Source: Collodictyon triciliatum
Lineage: Eukaryota > CRuMs
Assembly: GCA_043381765.1 (NCBI GenBank)
Contig: JBHJMP010001247.1
Coordinates: forward strand, 1 to 20,254
DNA length: 20,254 bases
Direction of reading: 5' to 3'
Part shown: piece after piece, positions 1 through 15,800 of the stretch
How positions within the stretch are numbered: the first letter of the stretch is position 1
Layout of the letters: each line of letters opens with the position of its first letter
Position numbers and translations under genes: made by a program
Notes under the pieces: generated by a model
What the model was told of the DNA's origin: nothing
What the model saw: only the letters and a program-made list of their open reading frames with translations
The model's database searches: none

Positions 1-184
1 AAAAAAAAAGAGAAAAAAAAAAGAGAAAAAAAAAAGAAAAATAAAAAGAGAAATAAAAAAGAGAAATAAAAAAGAGAAATAAAAAAGAGAAATAAAAAAG
101 AGAAATAAAAAAGAGAAATAAAAAAGAGAAATAAAAAAAGAGAAATAAAAAAAGAGAAATAAAAAAAGAGAAATAAAAAAAGAG

Positions 185-251
<67 letters not shown>

Positions 252-345
252 AGAGAAATAAAAAAAAGAGAAATAAAAAAAAGAGAAATAAAAAAAAGAG
301 AAATAAAAAAAAGAGAAATAAAAAAAGAGAAATAAAAGAGAGAGG
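1..345. repeat. A/G-rich simple repeat (GAGAAATAAAAA units plus a poly(A) tract)
   Basis: Imperfect tandem units of 11-14 bp of the form GAGAAATAAAAA(A), interrupted near 185-240 by more than 50 uninterrupted A residues. The array directly follows the GTTCTT donor at 371-366 of the agmatine deiminase gene. It is therefore most simply read as the start of that gene's next intron, where the transcript would be almost entirely pyrimidine. No open reading frame is supported here. Confidence 0.85.
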
Positions 346-371
346 GAGAGAGACGCAGAAAAAGGAAGAAC

Positions 372-1550
372 CTGTGTGCGGTAGAGCGGGGTGGGCTGGT
401 GGACCTTGTGGACAACAAAGGGGCGGCCGTGGGCGTCTGTCTGGGAGGCGAGGGCGTCGAGGGCGAGGCGGCTGTGCTCGTGCTGGGGGTCTGCGGGGTC
501 GTCTGTCCAGAGCAGGGCCACGACGCCCGGGCGCACAAACATGGCGATGTTGTCGACGTGGCCGTTTGTGTCGTGGTCGCCGTAGACGCCGCGGGGCAGC
601 CAGACGACCTTTGCGGCGCCGGTGTAGCGGCACAGGCCGTGGGCAATCTGCTCGCGCGTCAGGGCCGGGTTGCGGTTGGGATGCAGCAGACACTCCTCCG
701 TGGTCAGGATGGTGCCCTGCCCATCGCTGTGGATGCTGCCGCCCTCCAGCACAAAGGGTGCGCGGTATCGCCCGACGCCCAGCGCAGACAGCAGCCGCGA
801 GGCCAGCGCGTCGTCCTCCGCCCACGACTCGTAGCATCCGCCCTCCGCCCCGCCCCACGCGTTGAACTCCCAGTCCACCCCACGCACGGCCCCATCTCCG
901 CCCACCACAAACGTCGGCCCCATGTCCCGCGTCCAACAGTCGTCCGTCTCAAACACCGCAAAGTCCACCTTCTCCACCCCGCACAGCGCCCCGCGTGCAC
1001 TCGCTTCCTGCTTGCTGCTCACAATCACAGAGACCGGCTCGAATCTGTGTGATGTTTGTGATGTTTGTGATGTTTGTGATGTTTGTGATGTTTGTGATGT
1101 TTGTGATGTTTGTGATGCTTGTGATGCTTGTGATGTTTGTGATGTTTGTGATGTTTGTGATGTTTGTGATGTTTGTGATGTTTGTGATGTTTGTGATGTT
1201 TGTGATGTTTGTGATGTTTGTGATGTTTGTGATATTTGTTTAGTTTGTTTAGTTTGTTTTTCGATGTTTAGTTTGTGATATTTATGTCTAGAAAGGGGGT
1301 TTCTTCTCTTTTCTGCCCCTTTTTTTTTTTAATTGGCAAAAGGATCTGCAAAATAAGTTGCTGCCGAGGGCCACACGCACCTGGCAATGGCCTTGATCAC
1401 CTCCACGAAAGTTTGCTGTGCAGGCTCGCCTTTGCAGCGCCAGTTGTCTGGTCGGTGTGGCCAAGTGATCCAGCAGCGCGTTTGCGGCTCGAACTCGCCC
1501 GGCATAAAGAACCCGTCCTTGTCCGGCGTGCCTTCCAGGGCGGTGGTCAT
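372..1550 (-). CDS. Agmatine deiminase (peptidyl-arginine deiminase family), 3' end outside the window
   Basis: Agmatine deiminase hydrolyses agmatine to N-carbamoylputrescine and ammonia, a step in putrescine synthesis. Two exons are visible: 1381-1550 (ATG at 1550) and 372-1044, separated by a GT-AG intron 1045-1380. The junction codon is AG|A (Arg) and the 281 codons stay open. The N-terminus has the family hallmark [23 protein letters not shown] (here with a Q for the usual H/K). The second exon carries [58 protein letters not shown] and NGHVDN, which are substrate-binding and catalytic blocks. The exon ends at a GTTCTT donor after RTQ. The missing part, roughly 80-100 aa of a typical ~370, should hold the catalytic Cys of the GGGNIHC block, so activity cannot be judged. 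Exon 2 is very GC-rich with frequent G/C third bases. Its start lies 160 bp downstream of the nonaspanin stop on the same strand. Confidence 0.93.
1045..1280. repeat. 9-bp tandem repeat (GATGTTTGT)n inside the agmatine deiminase intron
   Basis: About 20 nearly perfect copies of GATGTTTGT lie between 1050 and 1235, with two adjacent copies carrying GATGCTTGT, followed by degenerate TTTAGTTTGT units to about 1280. The array fills most of the 336-bp intron 1045-1380 and ends directly at the acceptor (CACACAG). Because the period is a multiple of three it leaves all frames open, producing apparent CDV and FVM repeat proteins that are not real genes. Confidence 0.9.
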
Positions 1551-1610
1551 TGTGCGTCGTCCCTCTGTCTGCGTGTTTGTTGTGGTTGTTGCGGGTTTTT
1601 GTGGGGGTCT

Positions 1611-1616
1611 TTTATA
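1611..1616 (-). promoter_or_regulatory. TATA box of the agmatine deiminase gene
   Basis: On the minus strand the sequence reads CTCTATAAAAGA, with TATAAA at 1616-1611, about 60 bp upstream of the ATG at 1550. The spacing fits a RNA polymerase II core promoter with a short leader. It lies in the 160-bp gap after the nonaspanin stop codon, so the promoter overlaps or abuts the 3' UTR of that gene. Confidence 0.55.
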
Positions 1617-1709
1617 GAGTCCGGGGTTTAAAGATTATGCTGCGGTTGGGCGTGGTTGTGTGGGATGGTCGGAGGGGAAGAGGAGAGGCAGAGGCTGGGG
1701 AGAAGCCAC

Positions 1710-5298
<3,589 letters not shown>

Positions 5299-6237
5299 TC
5301 TGCCCGGTTAGACAGTGGTATATGTCAAGGTAATTTTATACAGGAAATAATAATAAATAAAAAAAAAAAAGAAAAGATAACAGGGAATGTTAGGAAAAGA
5401 AGAAAACAAAAAGAAGAAAAAGATTTTTGTCTTTGTTCCTTTCAGGCATGAAACTCACTAATTTCTCCTGGGCACTGTTGATATTTTCCAACAAACTAAA
5501 AAGATTGTTTCGTAGTGATACTGACAAGGACAAAGCGAAAGGAAGAGGTAGCAAAGAAGAAAATAAAAACAAAAACAAAAACAAAAAACTAGTTCCAGAG
5601 CCGAATAAATATTAAGATGGTTGGGATAAGAGCGGACAAACAAATTGCTTTCCTGGGGGATAATGCAGGCAACAAAGCCACCACAGACATGGTTACAAAG
5701 TCCTTCTTTATCTACCTCTACTTGTAAAGTGGGGAGTTGTTGGATTGCCAGGTTTCCCCTATTCATCGTACTTTTTTTTTTTTTTTTGATGAGTCGGCAA
5801 CTTCTTGTGATTCCAACCACATCCATCACCAGCGATTGTTTGATTTGTTTGTGGAAAAAGGCACCGTGGAATATGCAGTGAATAGATCTATTTAGAGCAT
5901 GAAAAAATATAACAAGTCATAATCATATATGTGTATCAATACTATTATATGTGTATTATATTTTCCTTATGTACATATTTAATGCAAATTTTGACTTATT
6001 TTTATTATAAATTCCATAAATATATATTATTTTTGGAATGTATAATAAAAACATTTTTTGTAATATATTGTAACTAAAATAACTAAATAAATACTATTTA
6101 ATACGTGAATATGCTATATATAGATATAAATAAATAAACAAAAACTTCGACTGTGGTCTCGCCTAACACAAACACAAACCACACTCCCATTTTAGATTTG
6201 TACTAGCAACAGCGAGAACTTTCGTGCCCTGCCCCGC
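5299..6237. other. Intergenic stretch without a supported gene
   Basis: This lies between the divergent nonaspanin (minus) and enolase (plus) genes. Positions 5360-5600 are A-rich. Positions 5600-5830 hold a minus-strand open frame (5829-5458) with a few ordinary-looking segments (NLAIQQLPTLQVEVDKEG, CGGFVACIIPQESN) but no recognisable domain, an A15 tract in the middle and a low-complexity FCFCF end. Positions 5880-6140 are strongly AT-rich with many TATA-like words. A short unrecognised gene around 5600-5830 cannot be excluded. Confidence 0.5.
5335..5341 (-). promoter_or_regulatory. TATA box of the nonaspanin gene
   Basis: The minus strand reads CTGTATAAAATTACC, with TATAAAA about 37-43 bp upstream of the ATG at 5298. 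This predicts a very short 5' UTR. The placement is close to that seen upstream of the agmatine deiminase gene, supporting a compact TATA-type promoter. Confidence 0.5.
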
Positions 6238-6243
6238 TATAAA
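6238..6243 (+). promoter_or_regulatory. Candidate TATA box for the enolase transcript
   Basis: GCCCCGCTATAAAGAAGC contains TATAAA in a locally GC-rich setting unlike the AT-rich DNA before it. The following 140 bp (to about 6380) is of ordinary, non-repetitive composition, as expected of a transcribed leader. The enolase ATG is about 630 bp further on, so if this is the promoter the leader contains the A/G repeat or is spliced across it. A possible acceptor, TATTAACACGTAG, lies at about 6816-6828. Confidence 0.35.
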
Positions 6244-6383
6244 GAAGCTCTTCGCTTGGTTGCTGCCGACAGATTGCTTGCTGGATCAGAACATCCACAG
6301 TGACGCAACATCCACTCGACGCTCGTCACCAGAGACTCAGCACCGGTTCAAAAGCGTGAAACATCCAACCCCGCCTCGCACGA

Positions 6384-9363
<2,980 letters not shown>

Positions 9364-9475
9364 AAGATGCACGAGCCCACATAAAGGACGACGCATTCGC
9401 TGCGGAGCGATGGAACCATGGAGGCGCAGCGAAAGAAAGAAAGGAGGGAATGGGAATGGGAATGGAGCTGCAGGT

Positions 9476-9825
9476 TCATTTTGGGGGGGCGGAGTGGGGC
9501 TCGTGGGAGTATGCGAGGAGGTGCCTGTGCGAGGCGTCGGGACAGGCGGGGCCGCGCGTGCAGGGGATGAGGATGTCGGGCCAGGAAGGGTGGGCGCAGG
9601 CCTCTCTGTGGGCGGCGTCGCGGATGCGCGTGCAGCGGGGGCCGTCGGGGCAGGCGGGCAGGCCGACGTGGAAGAAGCTGGCGCAGTGCTCGGCGTTGCG
9701 CGCAGACAGCTCCCGGCATCCTCCGCCGAAGCGGCACGGGTGCGAGAACTCCCGCTGGTGGGCGGTGGCGCCGCTGCTGCTGTTGTACGCCCATGCACAG
9801 CGCTTGCCGGCCGGGCATACGGGCA
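9476..9825 (-). other. Four C-terminal PBZ-like fingers of the large gene, after a PQ/SQ repeat
   Basis: Four more units lie in the last exon: CPAGKRC with [15 protein letters not shown] with [15 protein letters not shown] with AHREACAH, and CTRGPAC with HRHLLAYSH. All keep C-x5-C and H-x5-H, with the middle spacer varying from 6 to 12. The frame ends at TGA (9478-9476), 112 bp from the enolase stop. The finger type matches the AT-rich array 2.4 kb upstream, the main reason for assigning both to one gene despite the different base composition. Confidence 0.75.
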
Positions 9826-12800
9826 GCTGTGGTTGTGGCTGTGGTTGTGGCAGTGATTGTGGTTGTGATTGTGGTTGTGGCTGTGATTGTGGAAGTGATT
9901 GTGGTTGTGGCTGTGATTGTGGAAGTGATTGTGATTGCGGCAGTGATTGTGGTTGTGATTGTGGCAGTGATTGTGGCTGTGGCTGTGGCTCGGGTGGCAG
10001 GATGCAGACGTCGGCAAAGGCGGCAGGGGCGGCGGCGCAGGCAAAGGCCACGTGCGTCAGGCCGAGGGCCGCGGGCAGGGTGTGGCGCAGGACGGCGCGG
10101 GGCGCAGGACGTCGAGGGTGCGGGCGATGGCTGTGGCTGTGGCTGTGGCCGCGTGTGGCTGTGGCTGTGGCTGTGGCTGCGCGTGGCCGTCCAGCAGGAA
10201 GACGCCTCCGCCCTCTGCGCGCGCCGCGTGGCGGAAGACCAGGGTCAGTGCGCAGCGCGTCGGGGTGTGGAGATGCAGCAGGAAGCAGGCGGCCGTGGCG
10301 CGGAAGCAGACGCGTCCCTGGTCTGCCGCCCCAAAGGCCTGCGGCACATCTGCCGGCCCGGACTGCGGCCCCACGCAGAAGCCGAAGCCCCGCGGCAGAC
10401 GACCCGGCCCACTCGCGCAATCTGCTGCTGCCCGGCCCACGTCGCCCGTCGCCGCAGACGCACTCCGCTCCGCTGCTCCCTGCCGCGCCTCCGTCTGCTG
10501 CAGCACGCTGCGCTCAAACGCCCCCCAGAAGCACATCTCCAGCTGCCTCTTCGACTGCATCGGCACCCGCATCCACACGTCCTGCGTGTGTGCAAATTCT
10601 GTGCTTAGCTTATGCGATTATGTATGTCTATATCCGTATCTATATCTATATCAGTATCTATATCCGTATCTATATCTATATCAGTATCTATATCAGTATC
10701 TATATCAGTATCTATATCAGTATCTATATCAGTATCTATATCAATATCTATATCAGTATCTATATCAGTATCTATATCTATTTCTGTATCTATATCTATA
10801 GCTGTATTTGTATATATATCTGCGCTTATGCGTTTGGGGGTGGTTGGAATGGAAATTGCGGGAGGCATTGTTTGTTAACAGTTGTAATACCTTGGGCATG
10901 ACGACCTTGTCCACCAGCGACGCGGGAGTGAAGGAGGGGAGATAGCAGCATGGGAGAAAGTGTGTGTCGATTCGGCCTCGTGCGGCTGCAAAGCTTTCTT
11001 GGCTGCTGCAATCGTGTCCTTTGTTTCTGAGGAATGCAACCGTTTCTGAGGTCACCCTCCGGTCCCAGTTATCGTCAACGGCTCGGACCTTGTACTTGTC
11101 GAATAGAGCTCTTCCTTTTTCTTTGTGCTCTGAAATCCATGGTCGTTCGTCATTTATCTTACCGTTATAAAAAACAGAGCTTGCTGCTGGTGCGATGAAT
11201 GCGTCAGGATGATAGAGAACTTCAGGCTTGAAGACAATCGCAAGGGGCCATATTCAGCTCCCTTATTGAAAATTCGGATGAGAGAGGGGGGGTTTTTTTT
11301 TATTTTTTTGAATACGATTTTGTTAAAACAAAAGTATGCTTTTTTTTCTTAGAGATTTTGGTAGTTGCAGCATACAATAAACAACCATATTCAATAATAA
11401 AAAAAAATTACGTTGATTTATTTGCATTTTTTTTTGCTTAAATAATTTTTTGAAAAAAAAGAAAAAAAAAGAGAAATGCATAAACCTATCGATTATACAA
11501 GTATTTGACAAGAACTCTATTAATTAAAGATATTTTGATAAAAATATTACCATATGCGCGCCAAGTGTACAAAACAAATGTTTATCAGTCCCCATTTGAA
11601 CGTCTATTTGACTACATTCATTTGCCAGATCTCCCAGTGAACCTCCCGTTACTCTGTATATGCCAACCACCGCCTCTTCAACTTCGGATATATTCTCCTG
11701 CGAAATACCTTGACCAAGGCATGTCTTTTGGATTTTCTGAAGTTTCTCTGCATTCTTTCGCAACAAAGCTGGGGTGTCTCTTCCACTAGCAGGAAAGAGC
11801 TCCGACATAGCCATAATTGCTCGGTGTTCTATAAGGTTATGCAAAGCCTCTGCTCTTGACCAGACACGTTCCAGTGTATCTTGCGATTTTTTCTCAATAA
11901 TAGACTGAACAAACGCTTGCCCTGCCAATGCCAGAGTAATCATATTTGGTTCCAGTAGTTGCTTAACCGCACCCGGTGCTACAATTAGCCCACACGAAGC
12001 ATAATACTGGAACGATGCAACAGTACAGCGATAAACAGGCCTTTGTCTTTTCATGAACGGAAATATCATTGGATTGATTGGTTGCACAGAGTGTGACGAG
12101 AAAACTCTTTCGCATGACGCCATGTTGTTGAGAAAGGGGATGTCATGTTTGGTCATTTCACTGTGAAAATTCAAAATATCTGGAACTTCGTGTGAGTAGT
12201 CTATGCAATGGGCCTTGTTGTTCTTATCTGAGCATCTTGTGCCTTGGGAGCATTTTGGTCGAAAATCACGCATGCCAAGGTGAGAATACTCCAAACAATG
12301 GTAATCATCGATAATTTGAGTACACTCCTTTCTATCCTTGCAATTAGGGCGCATCACATGAACAAGTCTTTTTATATGCTCTGGATTTTTCGAGTCTCTG
12401 CAAAATTGGCCCCAACAACAAATATGAGAATACTCTGAAAGATGCCTTGTATCAGACAGAAGTGGGCAGCCGGATAGAGACATGTTGCAAATAGGAAGAA
12501 AGGGATGGCTGAATTCATCGCAATGGCTTATGTCGTTGTAAAGGGGGCAAAAAGTTCCGTCTGGGCATGTCCTAAAAATGTGTCTAAAATTAGAAATGTG
12601 TTCTCGGTTTTCCATATCTTTGCATTTATGGCCATGACAACACTCTGGTAAGTGCAGAAAATCTTCCAAATGGGATTGCTCAATGTTTTTGCAACATCCT
12701 TTCATTTCACATTCAGGCGGATGGATGAAAAATCTGCAATGTCTTTGGTCTCTCCAGTCACCACACAAGCCTTTATAACGACATTCTGTAGAGTGAACCC

Positions 12801-15800
12801 ATAGCTCATAGTGTACTGCATCCTCTGTTTCGTTACACGAATCTCTGAATGGGCACATGCGCGGATGTGAATACTTTGAAATATGTGATTCTTCTCTGTT
12901 TCTGCAATGCACCCCCAGGTGACAGGGAGATTCATACGGAGAGACTTGAGCACAAAAGACTTGTATAATTGGCTTCAAGACAAGTTCCTTCTTAAAGATG
13001 TCGATAATTCCATCAGATGTTTCTTTTTCATTAGTGATCTTATGCTCTGATATTGAAAATATGATTTTCGAAAAAAACCCACCAAATTCTTTTAAACACT
13101 CACGAAATATTTTGGAGACAAGTTGTGTGGGGCCGCCAAAGTTCATACAGCCAAAATCATTTAAAATAATAACGTTGTGACTATATTTTACAGCCACAGA
13201 AAGTATGAGTCGAATTTTGTGCCCTGTTTCTCTAATAAATGAATTTTTCTTTTCCTCATCAGAGATGTCAGGAAATTCAAAAGGCGCGGCTGCTAAAAAG
13301 TCCATCAGAAAAGGAGTTTCCCTATATTCGTATCCATTACATTCTCCATTTCTGAAAATGGTAATTCCGGGCGAGTAAATCACTTTGTGATGTTTTAAGC
13401 TGTCTGGCGTTTCACCTTCGTATTCTGCATATTTTGCCCCAAATGCATGGATTGCCATACAGTAGTTTGACTGCCGAAAAATCATATCTTGTTGTGATGC
13501 TCCTCCTGTTCGGTATCCCATTCCATCAAGGCTTGTATTAGATGTGTTCAAGATGAGTGGTTTCGCGCCATCTCTCATAATAGAGTATGCCAGTTCAAGG
13601 CAATCTTGATGTGAAATCTCCACATCTACGCGCTGCCCAACTGCTCTTTGTGGGACTGCTGCATCATAAATAGATTCAAATGAGATGTAATTGCGAGGTT
13701 GTGGTATCAATACCTTTACACCAGAAGGTGAAATGAAAAAACCGGCTCTACAAGCTTCGATTGTGCTGGCCATGGCTATAATACGAAGAATTGCTAGCTT
13801 TGATGCTCCTTCTGGTCTACGTATCCCACCAAATACTTGATGGTGCTTTTGATATGGATAATACATATCATATAAATGCATCCATAATTTATGATTCCAT
13901 CGGCAATCAATTACTCGATTTCCATTCAGGATGTCATCCAGTATCACATCTGGCTTTATTGCGTCGAACCATGATTGAACAAAAAATTCAACTTGATTCT
14001 CAGGGCACACCTTTTCAACATCAATTTCTTTTCCATCAGAAAAGGCAACCACTCCAAGTTTCGAAAGTTCTTCAGCCTTTTTTGCAGATATTACTGATAT
14101 GTAAAATCGGCCTCTTTCCTCTTTAAGTCGGTACGGAGCATCTTTTAATGCCTTTGATGTGGATAATTGGGCTGTAAAATGATTTGTATTTTGGTTGAAC
14201 AGCCGTGGGATCTTGTAGCAGGCAAATAGTATGGGTGCTGCTGACAGTATATCAAATTCTTGGAAATTAATAGTAATACGATTCAATACTTGGGTTGTTT
14301 GGAAATCAATCAGCTCTTTAAAATAAACTACAGCGAATAGGTTCGTGCTATCGATGTCAATATATTTAGTCATGATGCCTTCACTTCTAAAAGAGGTTTC
14401 AATCATCTTGATGGATATACCAGAAGTTACCCCGTCAAGGAACAAATGAAAACAATCATGACTTGTAGTCAACTGGGATTCACTGCCAGGCAATCGAATA
14501 TTTTCTTGAAGTAACTTAATTGCATTCTCTATAGTTTCCATGTATACTCGACACACATTAGTTGATATCCTTAAAGTCATAATGGCACCACATTTGGCTG
14601 TTATTTTGGTGCATAGATCAGGGTCTTGACTGCTGAGCGAATCGAGAAAAATCAGTACGCGAATGGGGTAGATTTCAAACAAATGTAAATCGGTATCAGG
14701 CAGTTGTAAAAGCTGACCAGAAGCGGGAGAGGAAGCGGTCATATGCGATATTCTTGCCATTTGTAGTAAATCAAAATATTCAATCTTTGCACCTGTAAAC
14801 CTATCGGATATTTTTTTGGATAGAGGTATGGATGCACGTTCATAATATCCCTCAGAAATGTGTGGTAAATAAAAAATATCACTAGAAATTCTTTTCAAGA
14901 GAACAACCGGATACTGATCTATGCCGATATCAATAATGAAATTACCAGAAATATGGGATTTAATTGATGGTGGGCATTCAAAAATTACGCATGAAAATGG
15001 TCTCCCACCGATACATTTCATGTCATTTTTTGTTTTTCCAAATATATTTAAATTTTCCACTACATTCTCCCACTTTTCAAATGGAACATTTTCGATCGAA
15101 AGATAGTAATGGCTGATGGCCTAAAAATAGTGTACCATTTTATAAATAATAAATCAATCGCTCTATTATTACATCTAATTTTTGCATGAATGTGAATAAC
15201 CTGTTTTGTATGAAAATGGCTGAATTCTTGTACACGAGCTTCTTTTTCTGATTCTCTGTGAATCTGTTGAGGGTTAATGGCGAGGTGGCCACCTTCGATG
15301 TGATAATGGGCGTTATATTGATAAGTATTTCTTTCATAGCCATGTTCTATATAATTTATTGGATGCTGAAAGTGATGATGTTGTGGTTGATTCAACAGAT
15401 GTTGCAGATTTTGGTGTTGAAAATATTGATTTGTAGGATATGAAGGCTGTATTTGATTCATGTTTGGCGCTGGTACATTTTGGGGTAGTTGGTGCATATT
15501 TGGCTGCACTGGGACTTGTGGTTGAATAAATGTCGGCTGAAATGTGCCATGGTGTTGTTGGTTTCGTGGAAACGTATTTTGGAAATTGAACTGGGAAAAA
15601 AAAATATGATAATAAATAGTTAGTGATGCAATACTCGAAAGTGGTCTGTCATTTGTTACGTCATAGAATATGTTTCATTATTCCAAAAATAATACTCGGT
15701 TTGTTAGGGATGAGAAAATAGATGAATACAAAATAGATTTATTTTGAGTGGGTATTTATGATTATGGAATTAAAATAGTGATAAAGATAATTTTGTGATA

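Noticed and set aside
399-1052. Plus-strand 217-codon frame over the agmatine deiminase exon
   Set aside because: Shadow of a GC-rich exon: the minus-strand frame matches a known family throughout, while this one matches nothing.
862-1278. Plus-strand open frames reading CDVCDV or FVMFVM
   Set aside because: They are translations of the 9-bp intronic repeat and overlap the agmatine deiminase exon on the other strand.
10605-10878. ISVSISVS and DIDTDIDT frames
   Set aside because: 12-bp intronic repeat translated on both strands.
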